DNA of 48,471 nucleotides from Chthonomonas sp. UBA6659 (GCA_002455425.1 DKKT01000036.1:1-48471); one strand, 5' to 3'; counted from the stretch's first letter, positions 32,748 through 42,107 are shown. Made by a program: numbers and translations. Notes: generated by a model not told the origin, from the letters alone.

Positions 32748-33539
32748 TTACGCCAGCAACTCGCCTCGCAGCACGGTGGTCGCTTCCCCGATCAACTCGA
32801 CCCGAGCACCGAGGACGGCGACCCCAACGAATCCTCCCCTCAGCGATGCTTGGAAGCCGCGAAGGCGCGGCCGACCCAGGCGTTCCGCCCAATAGGGGCC
32901 AAGGCAGCAATGGGCCGACCCAGTCACCGAGTCTTCTTCGACCCCGCTCTGGGGGGCAAAGAATCGCGAGACGAAGTCGACGCCTTCCGAGTCGGCGGCG
33001 GCCGTGACGATCACGCCGCGGACGGGGTAGCCGCTGAGCTTGGCGATGTTCGGCCGGAGCCCGCGAACGGCGGCCTCGCTTTCGAGGACGACGAGGTAGT
33101 CGAACCGATTGCGACCAAAGGCCGCGATCGTAACGCCGAGCGCGTTCGCAAGATCGGGAGGAGCGGATGAGGGTTCCCACGGATCGCTCGGGAAGTTCAA
33201 GACGATACCGCCCGCGTCCTGGCGGGCGGTCAACAGCCCGCTCTTGGTGTGGAATCGGGCCACCTCGCCCGCCGCGAGGCGCCCTTGCTCCCAGAGGATG
33301 TGGGCGCTCGCAAGGGTCGCATGGCCACATAAGTCGACCTCCACGGTCGGAGTGAACCAGCGGAGGTCGTAGCCGTCCTCACGGCGGACGAGAAAAGCCG
33401 TTTCAGCATGTTTCATCTCCGCGGCCACCGACTGCATCCACCCCTCATCCACCTGTCCGTCGAGAAGACAGACGGCAGCGGGGTTTCCGGCAAACGGTTT
33501 GTCGGTGAACGCGTCGACGACGTAGATCGGGACCGGCAT
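32748..33539 (-). CDS. PhzF-family isomerase
   Basis: The protein has 263 residues, the typical PhzF length. The fold consists of two similar halves. Motifs present are VVDAFTDKPFAGNPAAV at the N-terminus, EMKHAETAFL with the likely catalytic Glu near 46, GHATLASAH, and APQSGVEEDSVTGSAHC. Members isomerise small unsaturated or cyclic acids; substrates are mostly unknown. The ATG at 33539 agrees with the family start. Confidence 0.9.
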   Translation of the reverse strand: MPVPIYVVDAFTDKPFAGNPAAVCLLDGQVDEGWMQSVAAEMKHAETAFLVRREDGYDLRWFTPTVEVDLCGHATLASAHILWEQGRLAAGEVARFHTKSGLLTARQDAGGIVLNFPSDPWEPSSAPPDLANALGVTIAAFGRNRFDYLVVLESEAAVRGLRPNIAKLSGYPVRGVIVTAAADSEGVDFVSRFFAPQSGVEEDSVTGSAHCCLGPYWAERLGRPRLRGFQASLRGGFVGVAVLGARVELIGEATTVLRGELLA

Positions 33540-33548
33540 GCCCTCAGG

Positions 33549-34271
33549 CTACCGGTTCTTGCGCCTCCGCATGAGGAGAAGACCTAGGCCGCCGCCGAGC
33601 GCGATCATCGTGCCGGGTTCGGGAACGACGTTGTAGAGGGTGACGCCGCCGATGAACGAGCGCTGGAGGCCGTTTGTGCCCTTGTCGGTGACGACCATGA
33701 AATCCAGCGTTTCGGTGAGGAACGCACTCGGCAGGTTGATGCGCTGCATATCGAGGCGGCGCGGGGTGCTCTGCGCGGTCCACATGAACGCCGACATGGT
33801 CGTCGTCTGGTTGATGACGTTCGTGTTCGGGCCCTGGGTGTAGTCCCGGATGTCGAAGTCAGGCTGAAGACTCTTCTTGTAATAAGCCCCGTTCGAACCG
33901 AAGAACTCCACCGTCGGTCGGCTGATGAGGAGCGAAGAACCCCAGAACGTGTTCATCAGGGTGAACACCCGCGACACTCCGAACTTGCCGACCGGGATCG
34001 TGACGCTCTTCGTGCCGCCGATTCCGACCTTGCTGCTCCAGTAATTGTCGCCCGCCGACGGGATGTAGAACGGCACGCCATTGCGTGTCACGTTGCCGGT
34101 GAAGATGTTCGGAAACCAGATCCCATCGCTGGTCCCGGCGTTTTGGAGCCGAGCATTCGCGACCGGTGCCAGGTTGATTTTGGTGTATTCGAAAACGAGC
34201 GCCTCAGCGCTGGTCGTCAAACCGAGCGTCCCGAGAGACGCACTGATCCCACAAAGAACTAAGAGCCGCAT
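33549..34271 (-). CDS. PEP-CTERM sorting-signal protein
   Basis: The protein has 240 residues with a signal peptide (MRLLVLCGISASLGTLGLTT, cleavage near AEA) and a C-terminal VPEPGTMIALGGG helix ending RRRKNR. It is expected to be exported and trimmed by an exosortase. GAGAGG lies eight bases before the ATG at 34271. The body is Asn/Thr/Phe-rich and probably beta-structured. It is unrelated in sequence to the other PEP-CTERM protein (25805-26515). Its 3' end is ten bases from phzF. Confidence 0.82.
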   Translation of the reverse strand: MRLLVLCGISASLGTLGLTTSAEALVFEYTKINLAPVANARLQNAGTSDGIWFPNIFTGNVTRNGVPFYIPSAGDNYWSSKVGIGGTKSVTIPVGKFGVSRVFTLMNTFWGSSLLISRPTVEFFGSNGAYYKKSLQPDFDIRDYTQGPNTNVINQTTTMSAFMWTAQSTPRRLDMQRINLPSAFLTETLDFMVVTDKGTNGLQRSFIGGVTLYNVVPEPGTMIALGGGLGLLLMRRRKNR

Positions 34272-34451
34272 GGCCGATCCTCTCTTATTGATGCTGAAAT
34301 ACAAACACGCGGCGAGCATGTACTCGCCAACAAACAGAGATTACCACGGTTTTCCACTGAAACGGACGTACCCCGCGATTTTCGGCAGAATTGCCTGGCC
34401 GCACACGCCACGGACACGCACCGCCCCGATGCGCCATACTCGGAAGGCAAG

Positions 34452-35927
34452 ATGTCATTTCGTGAAGGACTGAGTTTCGACGATGTCTTGCTGATCCCCC
34501 GCCAGACCCAAATCCTTCCCAGCGAAGTCGATACTTCGGCCGCCTTCCTGCCCGGGATTTCGCTCCGATCGCCGATCGTCTCGGCTCCGATGGATACCGT
34601 GACCGAGGCGCGCCTCGCGATCGCGATCGCCCGCGAGGGTGGGGTCGGGGTCATCCACCGGAACATGTCGATCGAACGCCAGGCCGAGGAGGTCGATCGG
34701 GTCAAGCGCAGTGAGCACGGCGTCATCACGAACCCGATCAAGCTCACTGCGGAGAAGTCGCTCCAGGACGCCGTCTCCCTCATGGAGCGGTTCCACATCA
34801 GCGGCGTCCCGATAATCGACGACGCGGGCCACCTCGTCGGCATCCTCACCAATAGGGACATTCGGTTCGAAACCGACTTCACCAAGCCGATCTCCGACCG
34901 GATGACGAGCAAGAACCTCGTCACCACCCACGTCGGCACGACGCTGGAGCAAGCCGAGGCGATCCTCGCCGAACACCGCATCGAAAAGCTGCCGATCGTC
35001 GACTCGGAGGGCCGACTTCAGGGCCTGATCACGATCAAGGACATCCAAAAGGTGAAGCGCCACCCTTACTCGACCAAGGACGGCAAAGGCCGGCTCGTCG
35101 TCGGGGCCGCCATCGGCGCCCTGCGCGAGCCCTACGAACGGGCCAAAGCGCTCTTCGATGCCGGAGTCGACTTCATCGTGATCGATGCCGCCCACGGGCA
35201 CAGCGAAGGGGTGATGGGCTGCGTGCGGATGCTCAAGGCGAAGTTGCCCGACCTGAAGGTGATCGCCGGCAACGTGGCGACCCGAGAAGGTGTGCGCGAT
35301 CTCCATGCTCTCGGGGCCGACGGCCTCCGGGTCGGGATCGGGGCGGGCTCGATCTGCACGACCCGCATCGTCGCCGGCGTCGGCGTCCCCCAATTCACGG
35401 CGGTGATGGACTGCTGCGAAGAGGCGAACGTCCTCGGGATTCCGACCATCGCCGACGGCGGTATCCGCAGTTCGGGCGACGTGGTGAAGAGCCTCGCCGC
35501 CGGCTCGACCTGCGTAATGATGGGCAACATGTTCGCGGGCTGCGAAGAGAGCCCCGGCGAAACCGAGATCTACCGAAACCGAGCGTACAAGGTCTATCGC
35601 GGCATGGGCAGCATCGGAGCGATGCGCCAAGGCTCTTCGGACCGATACTTCCAGGTCAAAGAGACCGGCGGAACGATCGTCCCCGAAGGCGTCGAAGGGC
35701 GAGTCCCCTTCAAGGGCGCCCTCGCCGAGACGATGGCCCAGATCATGGGCGGCCTTCGGTCGGGCATGGGCTATCTCGGAGCCGGCTCGCTCACCGAGCT
35801 TCGCGCCCGGGCCGAGTTCATCAAGATCACGGGTGCGGGCCTCCGGGAAAGCCATCCCCACGACGTGTGGATTACGAAGGAGCCGCCGAACTACTCCTCG
35901 CCTTGGGCCACCGGCGAGGCCGAATAG
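34452..35927 (+). CDS. guaB: Inosine-5'-monophosphate dehydrogenase
   Basis: The protein has 491 residues. GuaB oxidises IMP to XMP with NAD+, the committed step to guanine nucleotides. The barrel begins LSFDDVLLIPR; two CBS domains are inserted at about 95-215 (MERFHISGVPIIDDAG and IEKLPIVDSEGRLQG); the catalytic loop holds Cys302 in GSICTTRIV, and GMGSIGAM follows. The end of the protein matches the normal C-terminus. The 180 bases upstream contain no clear gene; a promoter is likely there but I cannot place it with confidence. Confidence 0.97.
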   Translation: MSFREGLSFDDVLLIPRQTQILPSEVDTSAAFLPGISLRSPIVSAPMDTVTEARLAIAIAREGGVGVIHRNMSIERQAEEVDRVKRSEHGVITNPIKLTAEKSLQDAVSLMERFHISGVPIIDDAGHLVGILTNRDIRFETDFTKPISDRMTSKNLVTTHVGTTLEQAEAILAEHRIEKLPIVDSEGRLQGLITIKDIQKVKRHPYSTKDGKGRLVVGAAIGALREPYERAKALFDAGVDFIVIDAAHGHSEGVMGCVRMLKAKLPDLKVIAGNVATREGVRDLHALGADGLRVGIGAGSICTTRIVAGVGVPQFTAVMDCCEEANVLGIPTIADGGIRSSGDVVKSLAAGSTCVMMGNMFAGCEESPGETEIYRNRAYKVYRGMGSIGAMRQGSSDRYFQVKETGGTIVPEGVEGRVPFKGALAETMAQIMGGLRSGMGYLGAGSLTELRARAEFIKITGAGLRESHPHDVWITKEPPNYSSPWATGEAE

Positions 35928-36035
35928 CTTCGGGGACAAATGGCGTGGCACGATGGGCCCAACACTTCAAGAACTTTGCGCCAGAGTCGTAAAGTTGCAG
36001 AACCTCCGCCAGGGGGCGGTGCGTATAACTGGGTG

Positions 36036-37451
36036 ATGCGCACCGGACGTCTCCTGACCGCCCTCCTTCTTTGCGTCGCCTCGATGGCCTTCGGCCAGGA
36101 GTCTTGGCTCGGCGTCTACCTCCAAGGCCAAAAGGTCGGCTACTCCTCGTACAAGGCGACGCCCGACACCCTGGAGGGTGCGGCCGTGACTCGGACCGAG
36201 TCCCTTACGGTGTTCGCCTCGAAGATGCTCGGCTCGGCCCTCGATCTGCGCATCGTGTCCACATCGTGGCTCGACGCGAAGGGCCGCCCCGTCCAGATGC
36301 GATTCGTGACGACGAGCTCGGGTCGCACCCAAACCGTGGACGCCAAGTTCGGGCCCCAATCGATCGCGGTTGCCATCGATAACTCCGGGAACCGATCGAC
36401 CAAGACCCTTCCGATCCCGCCAGGAGCGGAAATCGTCGACGATGCGACGGCTGCGTTCCTCGCCGGGGATCGCCCAGCGGTGGGGACCAAGCGCACGTTC
36501 TACGTCCTCGATCCGACCACGGTCTCGCTGATCAAGAATGAGGCGGTTTATCGCGGGCCGGCCCGGGTGAAGGTGAGATCGAACCAAGTCGAGGCCATTC
36601 AAGTCGACCTGATTGACCCGCGTGCGTCCACGAAGCTGTTCGTCAGCGACAAGGGCGACGTCGTCAAAATCGAGGGCCCGCTCGGTCTTGAGATGTACCC
36701 CGAGACGAAGGAGGTCGCGATGGCGGAGGCACCGGCCGACGGTCCCCGACCCGATCTCGCTTTCGCGACCGCGATCCCAACGGAACCACCCCTCGGAGAC
36801 CCCAATCGAATCACGAAGCTCGACCTGGAGATCGCCGGCATCGATCTGGGACGGATGCCCTCCGATCGCCACCAAACGGTCCGACGCACGGGGGACGTAT
36901 GGCAGGTCAAGATCCACCCCGTGATCGGGAATCCGAAGACGTCGAAGACGATCGACGCCGCCGCGAAAGATCAGCCGAACTGGATCAAACCGAGCATGCA
37001 CATGCCGAGCGACAAGACGGTCTTCAAAAAGCTCGCCGCGACCCTGATCGGCAAGGAGAAGAACACGCTCCGGGCCGCCCGAAAGATCAAGGAGCATGTC
37101 GAGTCCATCATGCGGCCCAATGCTGGGATCGGTGTGTTGCGCGACGCCCAAGAGGTGCTCAAGACCAAGGAGGGCGTCTGCCGCGACTATGCTATTCTCA
37201 CCGGGACGCTCCTCCGAGCCGCCCGGATTCCGACGCGACTCGTCAGCGGCCTGGTAAGCCAGGACGGAAAGTTCTACTATCATGCATGGGTGGAGGTTTA
37301 CACCGGAGCGCAGTGGGTGGGCTTGGACAGCACAAGGCCGGCCAACGACCTTACCGCGACCCACATCAAACTGGCGGAGGGAAGCGTCGAGGAGGCGTTC
37401 CAGTTCTTCGTTCTCGATGGCGCGAAGATCAGGGTCCTTGGATCGTCTTGA
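36036..37451 (+). CDS. Secreted transglutaminase-like protein
   Basis: The protein has 471 residues with a signal peptide (LLTALLLCVASMAFG, cleavage near GQ). The last third is a transglutaminase-like domain with Cys382 (EGVCRDYAIL), His416 (YYHAWVEVY) and Asp431 (LDSTR), so the papain-like triad is complete. The large N-terminal part looks beta-rich (LGVYLQGQKVGYSSY) and resembles the domain found before transglutaminase cores in secreted proteins. It could be a peptidase or cross-linking enzyme of the envelope. The ATG at 36036 has GGGTG before it. The PIN-TRAM gene follows 38 bases after it. Confidence 0.88.
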   Translation: MRTGRLLTALLLCVASMAFGQESWLGVYLQGQKVGYSSYKATPDTLEGAAVTRTESLTVFASKMLGSALDLRIVSTSWLDAKGRPVQMRFVTTSSGRTQTVDAKFGPQSIAVAIDNSGNRSTKTLPIPPGAEIVDDATAAFLAGDRPAVGTKRTFYVLDPTTVSLIKNEAVYRGPARVKVRSNQVEAIQVDLIDPRASTKLFVSDKGDVVKIEGPLGLEMYPETKEVAMAEAPADGPRPDLAFATAIPTEPPLGDPNRITKLDLEIAGIDLGRMPSDRHQTVRRTGDVWQVKIHPVIGNPKTSKTIDAAAKDQPNWIKPSMHMPSDKTVFKKLAATLIGKEKNTLRAARKIKEHVESIMRPNAGIGVLRDAQEVLKTKEGVCRDYAILTGTLLRAARIPTRLVSGLVSQDGKFYYHAWVEVYTGAQWVGLDSTRPANDLTATHIKLAEGSVEEAFQFFVLDGAKIRVLGSS

Positions 37452-37489
37452 CGTTGAGATGCCAGTGAGTTCGCTTGCGGAGGCCCACG

Positions 37490-38623
37490 ATGCCTAGGGT
37501 CCGAACTTTCATCGTGCTCCTGGTGGGTGCGGGCGGTGCCGTGCTTGGGATGATCTTCTCCCGAGACGTCCTGCTGACCGTGTATCAGTTCATCCAGCGG
37601 GTCACGAACCAACCTGAGTTGCCTCAGAGCGGCTTCAACCCCGCGACGACGTTCGCGGTCGTGCTGACCGGCTTCCTCGTCGGCGGCGGCATCGGCAATC
37701 TCGCGAGTCGCTTGCTTGAGCGCACCGGCGACCGATGGGAGAAGATGGAGAGCGGGGATAAGGTCACCCTTTTCCTCGGGGTCTTCGCCGGCATCATCGC
37801 CTCGGTTCCGTTCCTGTTTCTGTTCTCCGGCCTCGGCAATGTCATCGCTCCACTCGCGACCTTCGGGCTGACGCTCGGGTTCTCAGCCTTGGCGGTCTAC
37901 ATGCTGCGGTCGATGGAGGACATCCTCCCGTGGCAGCGCGGCCGGGGTAAACGCCGCCGCTCGGGGATCAAGATCCTCGACACGAACGTGATCATCGATG
38001 GACGGATCTATGACGTCGTCCGGACGGGGTTCATCGAAGGGCAGATGTACGTCCCGAACTTCGTCCTCGACGAGCTCCAGTACATCGCCGACAGCCAGGA
38101 TCCCTTGCGCCGCCAGCGAGGACGCCGCGGCCTCGACGTGCTGCGACATCTTCAGAGCGACTTTGCCCTCGACGTCGGCACCCACGATCGCCTGTCGCCC
38201 GACGGCGGCGATGGCGTCGATGCCCGATTGGTACGACTCGCCAAGGCGCTCGGCGGGGACATCGTCACCAACGACTGGAATCTGAATCGCGTCGCCGCAC
38301 TCCAGAACGTCGCCGTACTCAACATCAACGATCTCGCTCTGGCCCTGAGGCCGAACGTCTTGCCGAAGGAGCCGCTCCAGGTCGGCGTGATTAAGGAAGG
38401 GAACCAACCCGGGCAAGGGGTCGGCTACCTCGACGACGGAACGATGGTCGTCGTCGAAAACGGGAAGCGCCACATCGGCGAGACCCTCAACGTCGTCGTC
38501 ACCCAGGTGATCCAAACCGAACGGGGCAAGATGATCTTCGCCGAGGTCCCGCCTGTCGGGGAAGGACCGGATGAGGGAGAAGCCCGGGCGCAGGACTATC
38601 GGCGCCGCGCACCGCGCCGGTGA
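37490..38623 (+). CDS. PIN-TRAM membrane protein (YacL-type)
   Basis: The protein has 377 residues. It has an N-terminal helix and two or three membrane segments (about 8-25, 55-75, 85-125), then a PIN nuclease-like domain starting LDTNVIIDGR with Asp164, further acidic residues (FVLDELQ, TNDWNLNR), and a C-terminal TRAM domain (about 300-365). This is the YacL family, membrane-linked possible RNases common in Gram-positive and related groups. GGAGG lies seven bases before the ATG. A TTG five codons earlier is less likely. Its stop overlaps the next start as GTGA. Confidence 0.9.
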   Translation: MPRVRTFIVLLVGAGGAVLGMIFSRDVLLTVYQFIQRVTNQPELPQSGFNPATTFAVVLTGFLVGGGIGNLASRLLERTGDRWEKMESGDKVTLFLGVFAGIIASVPFLFLFSGLGNVIAPLATFGLTLGFSALAVYMLRSMEDILPWQRGRGKRRRSGIKILDTNVIIDGRIYDVVRTGFIEGQMYVPNFVLDELQYIADSQDPLRRQRGRRGLDVLRHLQSDFALDVGTHDRLSPDGGDGVDARLVRLAKALGGDIVTNDWNLNRVAALQNVAVLNINDLALALRPNVLPKEPLQVGVIKEGNQPGQGVGYLDDGTMVVVENGKRHIGETLNVVVTQVIQTERGKMIFAEVPPVGEGPDEGEARAQDYRRRAPRR

Positions 38624-39603
38624 CGACGATGGCACCCTCGCTGCAAAAACTGTTTGCGGGCGATCCGTTGGCGCGGATGGTGCGCCGGATCGGACCGAAC
38701 GACCAGGACGAAATGGAGATCCTCGGCGGGCTCACGATGGAGTCAAGCCACGCCGATGCGTCGACCGTCGATGGCGGCCCGTTCGCGGTGTTCGACGTGC
38801 CCAGCGGCCTCGAGACCGGCTTCACCCACTACCTCGACGGGGCCCAGAAAGCTCGGCTGGCGATGTACTACGGGCTGGTGCCGATCTCGGTGGCCCACAC
38901 GTCGGCCGCGATCCTCGAGCGCGACGGGCGCGCTTTGAAGCCCCCCGTCGATTACCGGAGCGACTTCGCCTTCTTCGTGCCGACCGTGGCCCCGATCGGC
39001 GATCGGCTCCATGATGTGCTTCCCGTGCGGGTCGTCCCGGTGGACGAGGACGCGACCTCGGCCCAAATGCACGAGGCCGTGATGAGCCAGATCGGGCATG
39101 TGCGCGAAGACCAGGAAGACGATCTCGCGCGCTCGTTCGAGGACGGCGTACTGCTCGTGGACGGAGGCATCGGGAAAGCCCTTGGCAGCGAGCGCGATGC
39201 GCGAAGTCTGGTCGGTCTGATCAAGAGCCATCGGCGTCAGTACTTCCGCTCGGCCGACCGCGTCGAGAAGATCCTTGGAATGCGACCGGGACAGCGAACG
39301 TCGCTCTTCTACCGAGAGCGCGATGAGCCACAGGGACACATGGTCGCGAGCTTCTATCTCAAGCTCCACGAACAGACGACCGGAAGCCCGCTTTTCGGGC
39401 TCGTACGCATCGAAGTGCCACCGACCGACCGAATGATCGCCCGTGCCGACGAGATCGCCGGGTGGCTCATGACGGAACGGGCACCGAGCTCGAAGCCCGA
39501 TGCCCGCCATGATCGCCTCCTGTACCCGATTCGGCTTGTCGAACAGCACCTGAAGGCCCGCCAGCCGAGCGAAGCGGCGGTCCAAGCTCTGATCGGTGTT
39601 TAG
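38620..39603 (+). CDS. NurA-like domain protein
   Basis: The protein has 327 residues. The pieces VDGGPFAVFDV, FEDGVLLVDGGIGKAL, SPLFGLVRIEVPP and the end DRLLYPIRLVEQHLKAR follow the order of conserved segments in NurA nucleases (an RNase-H-like fold working with HerA in DNA end processing). The match is by pattern only. The DG pairs could hold metal-binding aspartates. The start is GTG 38620, or ATG 38629. No HerA gene is in this window. Its stop overlaps the convergent DUF1501 gene's stop. Confidence 0.6.
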   Translation: MTTMAPSLQKLFAGDPLARMVRRIGPNDQDEMEILGGLTMESSHADASTVDGGPFAVFDVPSGLETGFTHYLDGAQKARLAMYYGLVPISVAHTSAAILERDGRALKPPVDYRSDFAFFVPTVAPIGDRLHDVLPVRVVPVDEDATSAQMHEAVMSQIGHVREDQEDDLARSFEDGVLLVDGGIGKALGSERDARSLVGLIKSHRRQYFRSADRVEKILGMRPGQRTSLFYRERDEPQGHMVASFYLKLHEQTTGSPLFGLVRIEVPPTDRMIARADEIAGWLMTERAPSSKPDARHDRLLYPIRLVEQHLKARQPSEAAVQALIGV

Positions 39604-40835
39604 CCCTTCAGAACATCGAGGTGGCTGAACTTCTGGCCCAGCACGACTCCCGAGTCGCCGCCCATCCAATCGTCGAGCGCCGTCGCGTAGGCCTGTCGGA
39701 AGTCGATCGAGAACTTGAGGTCGCCGTCCTGGAGGTCGCTGAGGTCAGGAATCGGACCATGGACGCCGCCTTTGACCGAACCACCGACGAACATCATAGG
39801 AGCGGCCGCACCGTGATCGGTTCCCCCGCTCGCGTTCTCATAGGATCGCCGTCCGAACTCGCTGAACACCATCGTGACGACCTTGTTCGCCTTGCCAAGC
39901 GCTTCCATCTCGCGTTGAAAGGCGAGCATCGCATCTCCAAACCCTTGGAGGAGCCGCTGATGCTGGTCGGCTTGTCGAGCGTGAGTGTCGAATCCGCCTG
40001 CGCTGAAGTAGATCACGCGCGTCTGCGGTGAACACGCGATCAACTGGGCGATCTGCTGGAAACCCCTCCCGAAGGCATCGTTGCCGTAGGTCTGCTTCGG
40101 CGTGAAAGTCTTCAGCTTGTCGCGAAGCGCACTCATCGCGTCGAGGGCGGTCTTGTTGGCCTGCTGGACGACGCGCTCGTTCGAGCCGGACCGGGCTTCG
40201 GCCCCCTGGATCTGGCGGAGCATGCGCTCGGCGTCCGGGTCACCGACCATCGACTGGATATCGGCGAGACTCGCGAAGCAGGGGATGCCGGCGTGATCGG
40301 CGTTGAGCGCTCGAGGTTTCTCGGTCGACAGCCCGAGGGCGACGACCGGGTTGAGCGGATTCTCCCTGATCTCGGCGTCGAAGTGCCGACCGACCCAGCC
40401 GAACTTGAGATCGCCTTCCGGGCTGGCCGATTGCCAGATCTCCATGCTCTTGAAGTGCGAACGGTTCGGCTTCGGATAGCCCACCCCCTGGATGATCGCA
40501 ACCTTCTTCTCGTCGTAGAGCGTCTTGAGCCCGGCCAACGCGGGATGAAGCCCGAGCGCATTGTCGAGCTTGAGGATCTGGGCCTCGGGGATGCCCAGAT
40601 TCGGGCGAAGCTCGTAATAACGCCGGTTGGCCCACGGGATGACGGTGTTCAGACCGTCGTTGCCGCCGCTGAACTGGCACACGACCAGAACGTTGTCCGG
40701 ATCGACCTTACCGCCGCGGCTCAGTTTGAGTACATCGGCGCGGGCGATCGTGGAGAGCCACGGAGGGGCGACGAGGCCGAGGGCGATGAGGCCCCCTTGG
40801 CGGAAGAGATCGCGTCTACTGAGAAAGTCGCTCAT
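39600..40835 (-). CDS. DUF1501 family protein with twin-arginine-type N-terminus
   Basis: The protein has 411 residues. The N-terminus SRRDLFRQGGLIALGL looks like a Tat signal. The body belongs to the DUF1501 (sulfatase-like) family of exported proteins abundant in Planctomycetes and related phyla: VCQFSGGNDGLNTVIPW near the start, GGFDTHARQADQH, VFSEFGRR and GGTDHGAAAPMMFVGG (metal-binding region). The biochemical function is unknown. A frame continues upstream into the tRNA and is an artefact. The ATG at 40835 is followed by the signal directly. Confidence 0.9.
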   Translation of the reverse strand: MSDFLSRRDLFRQGGLIALGLVAPPWLSTIARADVLKLSRGGKVDPDNVLVVCQFSGGNDGLNTVIPWANRRYYELRPNLGIPEAQILKLDNALGLHPALAGLKTLYDEKKVAIIQGVGYPKPNRSHFKSMEIWQSASPEGDLKFGWVGRHFDAEIRENPLNPVVALGLSTEKPRALNADHAGIPCFASLADIQSMVGDPDAERMLRQIQGAEARSGSNERVVQQANKTALDAMSALRDKLKTFTPKQTYGNDAFGRGFQQIAQLIACSPQTRVIYFSAGGFDTHARQADQHQRLLQGFGDAMLAFQREMEALGKANKVVTMVFSEFGRRSYENASGGTDHGAAAPMMFVGGSVKGGVHGPIPDLSDLQDGDLKFSIDFRQAYATALDDWMGGDSGVVLGQKFSHLDVLKG

Positions 40836-40909
40836 GGTTGGGTCGTGCCTCAATTGTATGGCAGACAAGACGCGCGCGGCAGCGATTCGTTCAGAAATGG
40901 GTCGAAAAC

Positions 40910-40995
40910 TGGTGCCGGGGGCGGGACTCGAACCCGCACGGGTTTGACCCCAGTGGTGTTTGAGACCACCGCGTCTACCATTCCGCCACCCCGGC
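40910..40995 (-). tRNA. tRNA-Leu (anticodon CAA)
   Basis: On the minus strand the cloverleaf is complete. The acceptor GCCGGGG pairs with the 3' CCCCGGC; the D arm (TGGCGGAATGGTAGACGC) is of the leucine type; the anticodon stem GTGGT/ACCAC encloses CTCAAAC with anticodon CAA at 40960-40962. There is a long variable arm, the T arm contains GGTTCGAGTCC, and a genome-encoded CCA follows at 40910-40912. It decodes TTG. Confidence 0.95.
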
Positions 40996-41173
40996 GCGAT
41001 CCTCAAGATACCCGCACCGCCCGGAATTCCTCGTGACCCAAGGCGGATCCACGGAGGCGACGAAGAATTCCTCCGTTTGCGTCGTTTTTCTCGACGTCAT
41101 GGCAAACCATGGTAGAGAGCCGTCTCGGTGTCGGGCAAGGGAGTCTATCGAAAATGTAAGCTGAACTCACGAA

Positions 41174-41866
41174 ATGAAAACCGACCAGCCCGAGATGATG
41201 CTCGAGCTCTCCGTTCGAGAGCGGCAGGTTCTGAGCCTCGCCGCACGGGGTGAGACCGATCAGGGGATCGCGAATCGCCTGGGCATCAGTCCCGCGACCG
41301 TCAACAGCTATTGGGTCCGCATCCGCCTGAAGATGGGGCAATCCTCGCGGACCGAACTCGTGGCTCGCGCCGTCGCCGATCAGTACCGGCGCACGATCGA
41401 GCAGTTGCGTCTGGAGAACCAGCGGCTCCGCGCACTGATCACCGACCAGGACGGTCACGATCTGGAACCCCTCTATCGAGAGATCTTCTCGCTCGCGCCC
41501 GACGGCATCCTCCTGGTCTCCAAGGACGGAATCATCCTGGACTGCAATGACGCCATGTCCCAGATGTTCGGCTACGACCGCGCACAGTTCGTGGGGATGG
41601 GCCTCGAGGCGTTTGTCCCCACCCGGCTCCGCGCCGAACACGCGGTCGAGCGGCGCCGATACCTCGAACACCCGACGCGCAAGAAGATGGGAGACCACTT
41701 CGGCACCGCAGGCCTCCATCGAGATGGCCACGAGTTTTCGATCGCGGCGACCCTCGCGGCGATCCCGTTCCGAGGCTCGACGGCCGTGATCTGCATGGTT
41801 CGTGACCTGAGCCAAGAGCTTGAACTGCTCCTCTCGCAGCACGATCCCGAAGCCGTCGACGCATAG
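41174..41866 (+). CDS. LuxR-type HTH regulator with C-terminal PAS domain
   Basis: The protein has 230 residues. Residues 10-70 form a LuxR/GerE HTH (LSVRERQVLSLAARGETDQG, then GISPATVNSYWVRIRLKMG). After a helical linker (75-95) comes a PAS domain (about 103-215: LAPDGILLVSKDGIILDCND, then HRDGHEFSI). This order, DNA-binding domain first, is the reverse of the usual receiver-HTH type. It lacks a receiver, so it may sense a ligand or redox cue through PAS. The leader contains small hairpins (41051-41096). A terminator follows, then the dyad cluster in front of the subtilase. Confidence 0.88.
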   Translation: MKTDQPEMMLELSVRERQVLSLAARGETDQGIANRLGISPATVNSYWVRIRLKMGQSSRTELVARAVADQYRRTIEQLRLENQRLRALITDQDGHDLEPLYREIFSLAPDGILLVSKDGIILDCNDAMSQMFGYDRAQFVGMGLEAFVPTRLRAEHAVERRRYLEHPTRKKMGDHFGTAGLHRDGHEFSIAATLAAIPFRGSTAVICMVRDLSQELELLLSQHDPEAVDA

Positions 41867-41887
41867 GCCCACTCCGAACTCCCCCAG

Positions 41888-41921
41888 AGGGCGCAAGCAT
41901 TGCTTGCGCCCTTGTTCTTGT
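41888..41921 (+). terminator. Terminator of the LuxR-PAS gene
   Basis: A ten-base perfect stem (GGGCGCAAGC with its complement) closes a three-base loop and is followed by TTGTTCTTG. It lies 22 bases after the stop codon, so the LuxR-PAS gene and the protease are separate transcription units. Confidence 0.85.
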
Positions 41922-41942
41922 TGCACCAAGCTGACAACGAAC

Positions 41943-42009
41943 GTGACGAGTCTCGTCACACCTTATTCGCTTTCGTAGGACATAAGTCCTAAATCGGGAC
42001 GTTTGTCCT
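41943..42009. promoter_or_regulatory. Cluster of three dyad symmetries upstream of the subtilase
   Basis: GTGACGAG and CTCGTCAC, separated by one base (41943-41959), form a perfect 8-bp palindrome. AGGAC-N4-GTCCT (41977-41990) and GGGAC-N4-GTCCT (41996-42009) are two more inverted repeats with the same half-site and 19 bases between centres, about two helical turns. These look like operator sites for a dimeric regulator. The direct repeat CGTCACAC also occurs at 41955 and about 42035. No -35/-10 pair was clear. Further downstream lies the duplicated leader. Confidence 0.6.
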
Positions 42010-42107
42010 ATGCCCTCTAGGTTCAACCCAAACCGTCACACTTTGGTCACGGGCAAAAGCGGACAATGATCGTGTCGCTGGCACCAAGCAGCACAACGAA
42101 ACAAAAC

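Noticed and set aside
40836..41006. N-terminal extension of the DUF1501 gene
   Set aside because: It is read through the tRNA-Leu gene; the Tat-like signal at 40835 marks the true start.
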